A stretch of DNA of 64,000 bases from Cladorhizidae sp. MBARI D1340-BT2. Its lineage: Eukaryota > Porifera > Demospongiae > Poecilosclerida > Cladorhizidae. This document shows positions 1-11,249 of the stretch, one piece after another. The notes beneath the pieces were generated by a model. It did no database searches. It was not told where the DNA came from and saw nothing but the letters and a program-made list of their open reading frames with translations. How positions within the stretch are numbered: the first letter of the stretch is position 1; each line of letters opens with the position of its first letter. Position numbers and translations under genes: made by a program. The DNA lies in contig JAQNBH010000012.1 in assembly GCA_028752905.1 (NCBI GenBank), positions 21,107,545 to 21,171,544 on the forward strand, written 5' to 3'.

Positions 1-1866
1 ACATCGGTCATGCAAGTAGAAATCGTCAGATATTGAAAACAATTTTAGAAAATATACAGTTCCTAGCTAGGCAAGGTATTCCTCTGAGAAAATAGGGAAC
101 TGACAGCAAAGAATTAAATTCAAATTTTATGCAGCTGTTTCTTCTTCGTTCGATTGATAATCCTAACATCTCAAAATGGCTTTACTCGTCAAAATGATAC
201 GTACGTTTCTAAAGACATACAGAATGAAATTATAACACTAATGGCACATAATTATTGTTCTTCGTGATATAGCAGCTAATTTGCAGCAAGTACGTTATTA
301 TGGCTGATGAAGCAAATGATGCATCGAACCTAGTTTTGGTTTTCCGTTGGGTAGACAATAACCTTGATGTACATGAAGAACTTTTAGGTTTGTATCAGCT
401 TGACAGTGCAGATGCTACAACCATTTACACAGTAATCAAGGATGTATTATTAGCCTTGAACTTAAATATACACAAGGTAAGAGACCAGTGCTATGATGGG
501 GCCAGCACAATTTCAGGAGCAAAGGGTGGATTAGCAAAGAAAATCAGAGATGATGAGCCCTGTCCTATATATACCCATTGTTATGGGCACGCCTTAAATT
601 TGGCTGCAGGAGACACTATGAAAAGATGTAAATTGCTAAGGGATTCAATGGATACAACTTATGAATTATGTAAGTTAGTCAAATTTTCACCGAAGCGTGA
701 TAGGAAATAAGAAGAATTGAAACCAAACACTCCTGGATTGAAGCAACTTTGTCCTACCCGTTGGACGGTGCGTGGAGACTCACTCAATAGTGTACTTGAC
801 AATTACACTGTTCTTCAGGAGCTATGGGCTGTTGCTTATGATCAGTCAAAGGATACTGAAATTAGGGCCCGAATAACTGGAATTTCTTCCCAAATGGATT
901 ATTTTTTTGGCATTTCTTTAGCACAGTTGTTGAGACATTTATACAATTTAAGCCGTACACTGCAGCACAAGAATCTTCTGCAACAGAAAGCCAGCAAGTT
1001 GCTACAATGGTCAAGCAAACCTTACAGGGAATGCGTACAAATGATGATAACTTCAAGAGGTTTTGGAAGGTTGTCAAAATGAAGGCAATGCAAGTAGATG
1101 TTGGTGATCCTGTTCTTCCACGAAAGAGAAAGCTTCCAAGGCGCTATGAAGATAGTGACAGTGGAGGTGATTTTCCATCACAGCCTGAAGATTACTATAG
1201 GAAGATATTTTATGAAGCTTTGGACTTGAGCATACAGTGCATTGAAGACCGTTTTGACCAGCCAGGTTACCAAATCTACTCAAAATTAGAGCTGTTACTC
1301 CTCAAAGGATGCCAAGGACATCCTCATGAACAAGAAGTGGAAGCCAATTATCATGACGATATTCATTATGATGACCTTGAGGTGCAGCTTAAGACACTGT
1401 CCAATTAGTTGGGTGAAGACATTTCACTATCAAGTATAGTTTCATACCTTTGGGACTATCTGAACCCGCTAACCATCTACTTTTTATATTTTTTTAATTT
1501 TTTTAATATTTTATTAATTATACATGCTCAATAGCCACTGGCTAATGCAAAGAGCACACAATATGCACAATACATGAAATACATTATGAATGTTATGAAA
1601 TTGTTTGTATGTAATGTTTAAATAAGCTAAGAGAACGGTATTATTTTTGGAAGTCGTATTAGTGAAGCCGTTGCTTGTATTGCCAGCAACGAATGCAACA
1701 AGTGAGAGGTCATTTAGTGCCCTTAGGTGTCTCAAAACCTATCTCAGATCTACAATGACTCAACTTTGTCTTAATAATGCATCAGGATAGGCTGGACAAA
1801 ATCAACCTTTTAGATCCATTGATGCCAATGAACACAGGCATGCAATATTTGGTAGTAATGTGTAAT
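1..1866 (+). pseudogene. hAT transposase remnant, ZMYM1/DUF4371-like, left end cut by the window
   Basis: Seen: successive plus-strand pieces in shifting frames. Bases 20-110 give ILENIQFLARQGIPLRK, matching the conserved piece before the DUF4371 block. Bases 300-710 contain the RNase-H-like segment with VRDQCYDGASTISGAKGG and YTHCYGHALNLA. Bases 717-1408 contain LCPTRWTVRGDSL and a long helical part. Bases 1640-1860 contain the C-terminal hAT dimerisation motif LPATNATSERSFSALRCLKT. Known: this order is that of ZMYM1-like domesticated or active hAT transposases, which act in the nucleus to excise and insert DNA. The frame is broken by a stop at about 708, a frameshift near 985 and another after the dimerisation motif, so it is probably inactive. 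The N-terminal zinc finger should lie left of base 1. A host ZMYM1-type gene is possible, but the breaks and a hAT-like 3' end nearby favour a transposon. Confidence 0.85.
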
Positions 1867-2004
1867 TTCATAACTCAATTGTGACTCAAACCATGGTAAA
1901 ACAGTAGTTGAATAGACAAAAATCATGAACTTCTAATGACTTATTTGCAAAAAAATAATTTTTTTGTGGCCGCAAGCGGCCTCATCCTCCTTTTGACCCA
2001 ACAT

Positions 2005-2058
2005 CCAGCCTGAGCCACCCCTGGCCCACCCAACCTTAGAGTGGCTGAGCCACCCCTG
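2005..2058 (+). mobile_element. Probable 3' terminus of the hAT element
   Basis: The sequence GAGCCACCCCTG occurs twice, ending near 2024 and at 2058. Its reverse complement starts CAGGGGTGGCTC, a typical hAT terminal inverted repeat. The 5' end is outside the window, so neither the TIR pair nor the 8-bp target duplication can be checked. Confidence 0.5.
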
Positions 2059-2900
2059 GATTTGTCAGGAATAAAAACTTTGTCCTCTTCCTCAAAAGTA
2101 CCCCAGCAGCACTGATAGTTTCACCGCACCCCAGCGTGGAATCTTACGGTTCGCGCATACGCGATCTGCCAGCCCCTCCCTCGTGCGTCCTCCCCAGATC
2201 ACTCACCATTGCGTTAGCTGAACCTTTGTCGTTTAAGACCCGGTTGTAAAGCTTAGGGTTTTATTCAGATAGCTGTAGCTAAAGCAAAATGCTTGTAGAA
2301 CGGCTTCTGCCAGTGGTGAAGGATTTGCCAAGTCCTAAGGACATGTGGGAGCCTAGGAATTGATAGGTGAGTCGTGTTGTTTATTTGTAGTTTGATGGTG
2401 TTTTGGTTCGGTGTTTCTAAGCTTTCCCGTACAGAAACTCGCTAGCCTGACACTCATGTGCTCGCTTGCAAGGAAATGGGGAATCTGGTTAAAAGTGGGC
2501 TTACTTGTGTAGCAGTCCGCAAATGTGGCTGCAATTGACATGCTGGGTTGGTCTCACATGATTCTTTTGGTGTGTGAAACACAAAACTATGGTGCTAGTT
2601 TAACCAGACTCTGCTTCCAAGCGCATGTCGCCCCTGTGCGTATGAGAATCTGGCTAGCAAGACTCGTTTAACATGCTTATCATGTATAACTGTGTGCATG
2701 GTTGGCGTGTGTGAAAGTGATGCATGTGTGCTGAAATATATTTTCAGAGTGAATTATAATCACCTAGTCACTGTGAGATTGATATTCAGGTGAGGTTTTG
2801 TGACAGGCAAGCTAGGCTCCCTACAGAGACAGATTCTTGGCCCTCACCTTCTGAAACCCCTGTGAAGTGGAGCATAGTGCAGCCACAACGATTCTGTTCC
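2059..2900. other. No gene or repeat recognised
   Basis: About 840 bases of moderately GC-balanced single-copy sequence between the hAT end and the LINE remnant. No convincing exon, RNA gene or repeat was seen. Confidence 0.5.
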
Positions 2901-2904
2901 TCAC

Positions 2905-3864
2905 AAACCGTTAAATGATCTTCTTTCCTTCCTGCACTTCCCTCCTTGCCTCACTAACTGGCTTCACTCCTACCTTTCAGCACGTTCACAACAAGTGATC
3001 ATCACAAGTACCACTTCCTCACCTGTCCCTGTATCTTCTGGTGTCCCTCAGGGATCTATAATAGGTCCTCTTCTCTTTATCATTTACATCAATGGTTTGT
3101 GAAATGTGACCTCATCTGTCTCATCTAAGCTTTCTCTACGCCAACGATATCCTCCCATCAATTCTCATTATGATTTTTCTCTTTTCAGAAAGACCTAAAA
3201 CTGTATCACTGCCTGGCTTGCTTCCCAATCTCTCACACCTAACCCCATGAAACTGCTTATTTCTTATAACCAATCTCTTCTTACCAAGTCTCTGCTACCT
3301 CTGTGTATCACTGGTTCTCCAATTCAGTTTGTGACTGAGTTCAGTGCCTGGGAATCTTCTTTTCTTCATCTCTATCTTCCAGACCCATAAGTTACTTGGT
3401 CTTCTCTACCGTCATTTCTATTGCTATTCAGATCTTCTTCGCCTCTACACTTCTCTTATCTGTCTTCATCTGAGTACTGTTCTTTCCTCTGAGACCTTCA
3501 ATCTCTTATTTTTCGTCTCTTCTTGAGAGAATATAATACTTTGCCTTTAAATTATGTAGTAAACATTGGTCCTCGGACTACTCTTCTCTTCTCACAAAGC
3601 TTCATCTTCCATCTCTATCCTCTTGCTGCCACATTGCCAAACTTATCTTTTGCTTCAAATTTCTTCACAATAAACATGAATTTTCCTACTAGCCTCCCAC
3701 CATGCCAACCTACTCCCTGCTACAACCTCCGATCCTTCCACCCCTGTAATCTTCTGTTAATACCACCATACAGAACTCAGTCTGCTTATCTCTCATTTTC
3801 TCCAGCTGCTTATAGCCTCTGGAACTCTCTCCCCAATTATTTAAAGAAACCAATTCACAAATAA
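2905..3864 (+). pseudogene. LINE reverse transcriptase, 5'-truncated and decayed
   Basis: Translation in shifting frames gives the C-terminal half of a non-LTR reverse transcriptase. SGVPQGSIIGPLLFIIYI is RT block 4-5. It is followed by a damaged YADD-like block (LRQRYPP near 3140), the block HKLLGLLYRHFYCYSDLLR at 3375, and the terminal piece YSLWNSLPNYLKK. Known: these blocks are shared by CR1/L2/Jockey-type LINEs that copy RNA by target-primed reverse transcription. The apurinic endonuclease half is missing, as expected for 5' truncation. The sequence ends with AAATAAAG just before a foldback element. Several frameshifts and stops make it inactive. I cannot assign the exact clade. Confidence 0.8.
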
Positions 3865-3895
3865 AGCACTATATTCAACATTCCTTGTTAGAACT

Positions 3896-4639
3896 GGGGG
3901 GACAATGGCATTTTTGGGGGGAGAGTGACCCACATGTATTTTGGGAGGGGGGGGGGGGGGGGGGGGGTTACCACTTTATAACTCCATAGATTCCGTAAAC
4001 TTCATGGTATGGACTTATATATAGCTCAAAAGATAGGTCTCTTTGTGCTCTCTGTTGATACTAAAATATTTTCCTTAAGTATAAGTATAGCCATGTTACG
4101 GGAGCTACAAGTGGAGGGAACCTCAAAAACCTGAATGCCTGAATTGGCCGCATAAATATCTCCAGATTGCCATGTGCTAGAGAGTTGAAATTAGCACCAG
4201 TGGCTAGAGGAAGACCTACTCTATGCAATGAGTGTTTTCATTAGGCGTTAAAATGTAAGCACGTGGTCAAGCGGGTGGAAAATGAATTTCGTTAATAATC
4301 CATAAAACTGATTTTCCACTCACGCGCTTGACCACGTACTTACGTTTTAGCGCCTAATGAAAACACTCATTGCATAGAGTAGAGCTTCCTCTAGCCACTG
4401 GTTTTGCAATCTGGAGATATTTATGTGGCCAATTCAGGCATTCAGGTTTTGAAGGTCCCTCCACTTTAGGTCTGCTATAGTTATACCTATGAAAAATATT
4501 TTAGTATCAAAAGAGAGCACACAGAGAGACCTATCTTTTGAGCTATATATCAAGTCCATACCATGAAGTTTGCAGAATCTACGGAGCTATAAAGTGGTAA
4601 CCACAAGTAAAATAAAGAAATTAATGCCATTGTCCCCCC
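3896..4639. mobile_element. Foldback element, two ~340-bp inverted arms
   Basis: The left arm starts GGGGGGACAATGGCAT and the right arm ends with its complement ATGCCATTGTCCCCCC. Inside, matching inverted pieces include the stretch around ATAGCTCAAAAGATAGGTCT (4020) against 4530, and GAATGCCTGAATTGGCC (4130) against 4430. The centre is near 4267. The left arm contains a run of about 25 G (3942-3967) missing from the right arm. No coding sequence is seen. The same family is present at 35.5 kb and 40.4 kb. Confidence 0.8.
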
Positions 4640-4869
4640 TATGTTCTTTAGTGTATTAATTTACTTTTGATTAAAAATTTTGCTCTTCATATTAGCCTCT
4701 AGGCTATCGAGTATGATATTTTCCATTAAAAAATGGTTAGGTGTTATCTTCAGGTCTTCTCATGCGCTTCTATTTTGCGGTGTCCTTTAAGTTTGTGGTA
4801 ATGCACAGTGGTTGCTATATAAACACTGGCTGTACTGCTAAACCAAAAAGGGGTTTCAGCACTATCTTA
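4640..4869. other. Short spacer, nothing recognised
   Basis: AT-rich sequence between two mobile elements; the last three bases (TTA, 4867-4869) are the left target duplication of the next element. Confidence 0.5.
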
Positions 4870-4956
4870 GGGGTCCTTCACAATTATCAACATTTTCACA
4901 AGTGTACAAAGAGTACACTTTTTCATGACCCCCCCCCCCCCCCCCCCCCCCCCCCC

Positions 4957-5672
4957 AAAGTGTACAAGAAAATGTTGATATTTTTTCAAAATGTCAACGT
5001 CAATTTTTGTTTCCAGTAGATGGCCTGAAGACTGGATCTTGAGTTTCTGACACAAGAATGTCGCTGCATTCACTGCATTCACCTGGCTATCAGATATGAA
5101 GAATTGTGGATCACTACTGGCCAAAGCTGTAGCAGGAGTCTCTTTTGGTTCTTCAACTTCCACATGACTAGGAGTAGGAGGAGTCTCAGTCTGCGCAGAT
5201 GCAGCAGGTGTATATAGCCTGAAGGAAGTCAAGAAAACATGTTTGAAAGTATGAAGACCAACCACACTTTCAGCCTTAGCACATATGCCCAGCCTGCCTA
5301 AAATACATACACATAGCACAATTGACAAAGAATTTTCCACCAGTTTAACACAGTTTCAGGTGAATGATGAAGTATTAGACCCACCTTAGAGAGAGGAAAT
5401 CCAGCATACTTATCGGCTTCTTCCTCTTCACTCTCTCCATTTTAGACTGTGCTTCTTCAAAAACTGCAGCAAGTTGGTCTGGATCACCTGATTTCACTTG
5501 ATTCCAAAGAGCTTGTCCAGCAGACACGGCATCTCCACGCTTCATGTCCTCGTACGAACACAAAAGCATTCACAAAATTGCGGTACAAACTTGAAGCCTT
5601 TTTGTGCACTGCAGATGGCCTCTGCTTTACAAAGTCAATGACCGTTTGGAAACGCTGTGAGCTAGCTGCCAT
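4957..5672 (-). pseudogene. Unrecognised two-exon reading frame inside the TIR element
   Basis: Function unknown. On the minus strand an ATG at 5672 opens MAASSQRFQTVIDFVKQRPS. After a one-base shift near 5555 the frame continues with YEDMKRGDAVSAGQALWNQV and a lysine-rich helix, ending near 5390. A second open piece begins after a TGCGCAG acceptor near 5193 and reads TETPPTPSHVEVEEPKETP, then FISDSQVNAVNAATFLCQKL, running toward the C-tract. The first exon is rich in charged helix-forming residues and the second starts with an acidic/proline linker. No catalytic motif was seen. It could be the element's accessory (Myb/SANT-like) protein, or a captured host gene fragment. The reading frame and composition look coding; the rest is inference. 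Confidence 0.45.
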
Positions 5673-5789
5673 TCGGACAGATTCTGAGCAGGTAAAGTAT
5701 CGCTAATGTTGATATTTGGTGAAGAGTACGCATGCGCGACATTGTCCAGTCCGAGATCTTCATCTTTAGCAGCGACAGGAGGCAGCTCT

Positions 5790-5885
5790 CTAGCTTGCTC
5801 AGTTGGTCAGTCAGTCCAAAATTAGGATGCGCTTTGGTAGAGCATTCGACACTTGCAAGATTGGGAGTCTCTGGTTAGATTATTT
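5790..5885 (+). repeat. tRNA-like fragment, possible tRNA-derived SINE piece
   Basis: Contains GCTCAGTTGGT and TTTGGTAGAGCATT, which resemble tRNA D-arm/A-box sequence, an anticodon-like ACTTGCAAG, and GGTTAGATTA in the place of a B-box (consensus GGTTCGAATC). The spacing is irregular and no cloverleaf closes, so it is at best a decayed tRNA-derived sequence. It lies within the TIR element. Confidence 0.2.
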
Positions 5886-6008
5886 TATTTTATTGTTATT
5901 AATGTCTTTTTTTATTTATAGAGAGCATACGGCAGGTCTTTACCCCCTCCCCCCTAACGTACGTTTTGTACACTTGTGAAAATGTTGATAATTGTGAAGG
6001 ACCCCTTA

Positions 6009-6640
6009 GTGTGCAATGTATTTTTTGTTGTTATTATAGTTCATTTGCTGAACTAGAACAAACTGCTAGCTGCTCTTTGTTTGATGAATTGGTAGTTTTG
6101 TCTGCCAAAATGTTGTGGAGATGTTGCAATCTCTGGTAAAAGGTGTCAAGACAAAATATTAAGTACCAGCTCCCAGGATATCATCCTGGCTGGGACCAAG
6201 ATTAGGAAATGCCAAGATTGTCTATGCCTTCAGCTTACTCTCCCAGACCTTCCACAGAAATAAGGGAGATAGCACCTCAACCAAGCATTACTTTAATGAC
6301 TGTACCTTAAAATGGAAGAGAATAAAAGTACTTGGTTCTGTTCTTAGAGCTCCATAGATTTTGCATACTTTACTTTATGAACTTGATATATATCATTAAA
6401 TAGTCTGCACAAATGTTCACACTGGCAACCTGAACTAAACTGGATTAACCGGTTCAAAGCATTGAAGGCATCCCACAGAATTCCCTAATGTTGGTAGGGT
6501 GAAAGAAGAGGGTGAGTAAATGATTCCACCCAATATCAAATGCAAATCTTGAGTGCCTAGTGAGCAGCAAACCCGCAGAATTTTAGGAGTTGCCCCTCCA
6601 GTTGTAGCCAGTACCTCAGTCTCAATTGATTATAGGGACA
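6009..6640. other. No gene recognised; short foldback-family echo
   Basis: At 6340-6400 a piece (AGAGCTCCATAGATTTTGCA, then ATGAACTTGATATATATC) resembles the arm end of the foldback family. Nothing else was recognised. Confidence 0.35.
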
Positions 6641-6642
6641 TC

Positions 6643-6895
6643 ACCTCCAAGTGTAACTTTCCCTTTGGTTGTAACTTCCCCCTTGAGTGTAACTGCCCCT
6701 CCGAGTGTAACTTCCCCTCAAATGTAACTTCCCCTCGAGTTGTAAGTTCCCCCCTCAAGTGCAACTTTACCCTCCAGTGTAGCTTCCCCTCCAAGCGTAA
6801 CTTCCCCTCAAAGTGTAACTTCCCCTCCAAGTGTAACTTCCTCTACAAGTGTAACTTCACCTCTAAGTGTAACTTCCCCTGCAAGTGTACACCCC
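6643..6895 (+). repeat. 18-bp minisatellite
   Basis: About 14 imperfect copies of an 18-bp unit AAGTGTAACTTCCCCTCC. Because 18 is a multiple of three, both strands stay open, so the translated cysteine-rich peptide is an artefact. A short CA-rich tract follows at 6903-6935. Confidence 0.85.
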
Positions 6896-6939
6896 TCCCC
6901 CCCTCCCACACACACACACACCACACACACATACTCACA

Positions 6940-8155
6940 ACCATAACTTACATGATAGTAACCACGCAGGTATATTTAATTTGTCACCAACATTTGTGGT
7001 CAACTGCCTCCCATCTGGAGTACATGAGCATGCACTGTGGATCTATAGTGGTCTGGCCACTACAGCTTACACTGTGCTGAAGTGGTAGGTACAGTCTTGA
7101 CAGAGGGTATGTCCACCCATTGCCATAGTGGGTGACCTTGGGGGTATGAGTTTTCAATACTGATGTCCCTGCAACTCTTGAGTGCAGTATGTTTGTAAAA
7201 AATTTGTACAAGTTTCATCAGATCACCAAAACAGTCTACCAGAATTATTTTTGGTTATTCATTCTCCTTTGCGAACCAAAACAGGCCTAAATTTCAAAGT
7301 TCATTAAAGAAATTCCCTAGAATGTTCGAGTAAAGTTGTCTGAAAAGTGTGTCCAAAGGCACCAAATAGTTATGATCAAACAGATTATATTTCTTGAGCT
7401 TATGAAAGATTGTGCAGAATCACCACACATTTGTTCCCACATATATTCTACTGAAAGGAAGAAAAATTCAAGCCTGCAGAGAAAGATGACTGACAACCTT
7501 GCTGATCTTCGAGAGACCATTATCTATACTCATGCCAGCATTATAGCTGGTACACTATCAACAATATTTCAGATAATTTTTTAAATTTTTTGTTATCACC
7601 ATTCCCCCCCCCCTCTCCCTCCCCATCATCCTCATTATGGTAATGGTAGTCCAACAGACGGCATTTTAACAACTTGGTGGGTGATTGTTTCACCAGCTTG
7701 TGGTGGTCAGTACAACTTATTGTTTAGAGATTTTCATGCTGCCTGTGTGCAGAAATTGTCATGCTGCTGAATTGTCAAACTGCAGAAAATTTGATTGCTG
7801 CAAAAAAAATTCATGCTGCATAAGTTATCGTGCTGCAGAAGTTGTCATGATACAGTACTTCAACCGACATGATGATCATACCTAACACTGTTCTGTCAAA
7901 CTACCTCTCCAACCGAGCGGGGTTATACTGATGGATTCATATGTAAATGTAACCAAAGATGTGGTGTATAAGTTTTGGAATTCTTGAAATCCATGAATCT
8001 CCATGAATCTAAAAATTAATTTTTTCCTTCGTTTTTTTAAATTTTCTCTCTCGCTTTATTTTATATTTTATATTAAAAAAAAATAGGTGAAGGCGACTAT
8101 CAAAATGTGATCGTCATAATGCTCACAACATTATTAATTTTGTTAACCTACTTCA
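6940..8155. other. No gene recognised
   Basis: Mostly AT-rich single-copy sequence. An 82-codon open stretch at 7336-7584 has no recognised motif. The imperfect theme TCATGCTGC recurs at 7730-7850. Confidence 0.4.
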
Positions 8156-8156
8156 A

Positions 8157-8600
8157 CTCGCCTCAACCCAGTGTGGTGTTGGTCGGTCCAGTGTGTGTCC
8201 CCATAGAGCTATTGTCATCCTACTTCAACCTGCCTCAACCCAGTGTGATGTTGGTCCAGTGTGTGTCCCCATAGAGTTATTGTTAACCTTCTTCAACCTG
8301 CCTCAACCCAGTGTGGTGTTGGTCCAGTGTGTGTCCCCATAGAGCTATTGTTAACCTTCTTCAACCTGCCTCAACCCAGTGTGGTGTTGGTCCAGTGTGT
8401 GTCCCCATAGAGCTATTGTTAACCTACTTCAACCTGCCTCAACCCAGTGTGATGTTGGTCCAGTGTGTGTCCCCATAGAGCTATTGTCAACCTACTTAAA
8501 CCTACCTCATCCCATTGTGGTGAAGGTCCAGTCTGTGTCCACCATAGAAGTATTCCCCAGCTACTTCAACCTGCCTCACCCCAGTGTGATTTTGATCCAG
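8157..8600 (+). repeat. 68-bp minisatellite, locus 1
   Basis: Six to seven copies of a 68-bp unit containing CTTCAACCTGCCTCAACCCA and GTGTGTCCCCATAGAGCTAT. The last copies are diverged. The same unit recurs at 13745-14225 and, inverted, at 41560-41730. Confidence 0.9.
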
Positions 8601-8722
8601 CATGTGCCCCTACAGTTGTCAACTAAATTATCCTGTTTGTAATCTCTGTTTGTACTCTTGGTTTGCATTCCTTGCTTATACTCCTTCACTGTTCAGGTGA
8701 TTAGTGGCTGTGAGTGATGCAG

Positions 8723-8868
8723 CCAGTGATAAATAAGGAGGACATCAAGGCAGAATCATACCTTTTTTAAAACCATGCCCAATACGAACATTGTTGATTT
8801 TCATGGAGCTTATTTGAAAAAGATAAACTTGGCTGCTGATCAGATTTGGCTTGTGAAGGAGATGCAGC
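8723..8868 (+). CDS. Myosin III kinase exon: subdomains III-V
   Basis: After a GATGCAG acceptor the frame reads PVINKEDIKAESYLF, then after one extra T in a T6 run KTMPNTNIVDFHGAYLKK and DQIWLVKEMQ. This matches the alpha-C helix (the E of DIKAE) and beta-4/beta-5 of Ste20/MYO3 kinases (family pattern: E-x-NIL...HPNIV-FYG...LWLV). The donor is uncertain; GTAACA near 8875 is closest. The upstream glycine-rich loop exon was not found. Confidence 0.65.
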
Positions 8869-8879
8869 ACTTATGTAAC

Positions 8880-9530
8880 ACGAGTATTAATTAAAATTGA
8901 AGTGTCACTGCACAGTTTTTGTGGTGTTAAATATTTGTATATTGTTGGGAAACTTATCGTGTTTTTTTGTGCACTATAAAATTTAATTATTGTGCTGGTG
9001 GCACTTCTCTGGTCCTAGCCATTCATTAATACCATTCATTAATAGTGCATCAGGACAAGAGGAATTCAGATTCAATTTACTCTCTTTACATTTTTACTAA
9101 CCGTCATCAGGAATGCTAGAGCATCTAACCGACTGTCGAAAGAGGAAATTACAGTCGATTATCGAGGGTCAATTATGTCAACCGAGAGTTCGTTGATAAT
9201 AAGAATTCAATTTTCCAAACAAGTTAATTCCAAACAAGTTAATAACTGAACCTTACATTAAACCACGCCCACTGCAATGCTGGCCATGAAAATATATTTT
9301 CTGGCATGTGCATAACTTTTTTTCCCTACCAATCACATGATTCCGCAACATGGAAACCCTGCAAACTGCTTATTTTCGCTCAGTTTCAAAGGAGCTAGCT
9401 AGGACACAGCTATATACCCAGGAGGGAGAGAGGAGTTTTCTTTACCTATCTTACTTTGGAGGATAACCTGGAGACCTGTGCTGTGGTGTAGAATGGAAGA
9501 ATTTCATCTAGTTAGCAATCAAACCTCAAC
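8880..9530. other. Intronic, no gene recognised
   Basis: AT-rich sequence. Around 9140-9200 the phrase GTCGATTATCGAGGGTCAAT resembles ends of pogo/Tigger-type elements, but no partner end was found. Confidence 0.35.
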
Positions 9531-9947
9531 TTAGGAGAATAAACTCTCCACAATATTGTGAGCAGGACAAGTTGCAGAAGTTTCGACACTGAAGCGCAGA
9601 ACATTGACTGAATCAAGAATCGGACGATCATCATACTGCTGACCATGATCGGTTATCCAAGCCATCTGAACAACCTTGGCTCCTCCAGCACGTTCGGATA
9701 ACTGCCTCCCTGGTGGATATACGGCAGTCTGTGATGCTACTGATAGAGATGCAACTATTCTCTTCAGGAGGTTATTGGCAATCATTATGGCCTCGACTTC
9801 GTGGTAGCTATAGGAAGGTCTTTGTGTGGGTGTATGCCTCGGAAGATTTCTACTGTTTCTTTCTATCTCCTTGGATCTGGTGGATCTGGACCTTGTGTGC
9901 CACACAATACCTGCGGGATGGATTCTAACTGAACAGCTTGCATACAA
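9531..9947 (-). other. Unassigned 138-codon open frame
   Basis: The minus-strand frame starts at an ATG at 9947 and stays open to a stop near 9531. It reads MYASCSVRIHPAGIVWHTRS at its start and ends SATCPAHNIVESLFS. Composition is plausible for protein (mixed hydrophobic and charged), but there is no recognised domain, signal peptide or membrane segment. It lies in the intron between two kinase exons, on the opposite strand to the myosin. It may be a chance frame or part of an unknown transposon. Confidence 0.25.
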
Positions 9948-9949
9948 AC

Positions 9950-11030
9950 CCGCAAATATATACCCATTAATTACGTGTTACTTCAGTTACTGATTGAAAT
10001 ATGTGTAGCTATCATAACTTCTTCAGTTGGGATGATTGAAATATGTGGAGCAGGTATGTTAGTGGTTTCAGGCATTCTATTTTGCGTGAGCTGCAGAGAA
10101 TGTATCTCACCCACATCCATTGATATACCAGTTGTGTTTATGGTGACATATCACCAGCTGTTTCATGGGAAGAAGTGTCTTATGTGTATTGAAGCAACAG
10201 CCAGAAACAAAGGTGGATTCCACGACGTTGACCTCTTTAATCTTCAGATGACCCATCAGAATCAATCAGGTATAATGCTGCTTATGAATGCTGACTACAT
10301 TTATTCAATGAAGAATCCTCAATGAAGATATTTTATAACTAAAAAGGACAGCACTTTTGATCACCTTGCTTTTTTTCTGCAAGTGAAATGGAAGGCAAGT
10401 TGCTTGACGTATCGTGGAGTAGCCAGTTCCGATGGCTGAATCACTTGCTCTGAAAAGAGCACTGGATAACTTTTATCTTACAGCCTCTTGGGAAAGAGGA
10501 CTGTGAGGGATTCATGGATAGCTCTATAGCTGGAATTAACTCTGGGATGAGTTTGCATGCTAGCCCAGTGCTGCTATCTATACTGGCACGATCAAGCAAG
10601 CAACACACTACGCTTGTGCATGAGAAGCCACATCCACTGATACATTTGATTGAGCAGCCATGGTCGTTGTCTTCATCCTGTTATGGAGACCAAGCAGCGG
10701 CTGTAAGCATCCAATTTTGCTTCAAGTCCAGGGAGGAAGGCAGGGGCCAAACAGGAAACCTCTATTCCGCCAACATCGATTCACTGCGCCGACGGTACAA
10801 TTGGCAAGATCTGATAGAGGTCGCTTATGTTCAGTAACTACTTTCAAGAAATGGCGGAGATAGCTCCTTTGTGCATATCATTAGTGAATTTTGCCATAAA
10901 CATGTCTGGTCACTAAATTAACACTTCTGTTCCAGGTGTTAATTACAGCAATTATTCCTATTAAAATCCTAGTACAAATCGCTCTTAATTAACAGCTTGT
11001 AGTTAATTGTATATTGAAATGCCATTATGC
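9950..11030. other. Intronic, no gene recognised
   Basis: Two plus-strand open stretches (9975-10325 and 10514-10837) have no recognisable motif or convincing splice context. I treat them as chance frames. Confidence 0.4.
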
Positions 11031-11032
11031 AG

Positions 11033-11238
11033 TACTGTTCTGCTAGCTGTGTGACTGGGCTTGCCATGGTTGTGAAGGAGAATGGGTTCATTCTCAGTGA
11101 AGACATCGTGGCATACATCCTCTGTGAGGTCCTGGCTGAGCTGAGCTACCTGCATGGCTGCTGTGTTCTCCATAGGGACGTGAAGGGGCAGAATGCGCTC
11201 TTGACAGTCACTGCAAGAGTGAAGCTTATTTGATTTTG
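11033..11238 (+). CDS. Myosin III kinase exon: hinge, catalytic loop, DFG
   Basis: The acceptor TTATGCAG precedes TAC; the donor G|GTATGT is at 11239. The frame reads YCSASCVTGL (hinge and alpha-D; family CSGGSVTDL), AYILCEVLAELSYLHG (alpha-E), then the catalytic loop VLHRDVKGQNALLT with HRD Asp, Lys and Asn all present. The DFG aspartate codon is reached only if one T of ATTTGATTTTG is dropped; as printed the frame hits TGA. The donor splits the DFG glycine codon as G|GC, completed by the next exon at 13118. Confidence 0.85.
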
Positions 11239-11249
11239 GTATGTTCATT

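Larger units (their letters stand above)
4870..6005 (-). mobile_element. DNA transposon with 41-bp TIRs and TTA target duplication (PIF/Harbinger-like)
   Basis: The ends are GGGGTCCTTCACAATTATCA (4870 on) and its exact inverted copy ending at 6005. The inverted match runs about 41 bp. Both sides are flanked by TTA (4867-4869 and 6006-6008), the 3-bp target typical of PIF/Harbinger and ISL2EU-like elements. A C-run of about 30 lies at 4927-4956. The 1136-bp interior contains a minus-strand coding region that does not look like a DDE transposase, so the element is probably non-autonomous or carries a captured gene. Confidence 0.75.

Noticed and set aside
9140..9250. GTCGATTATCGAGGGTCAAT as a pogo/Tigger terminus
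   Set aside because: No inverted partner and no TA duplication could be found nearby.
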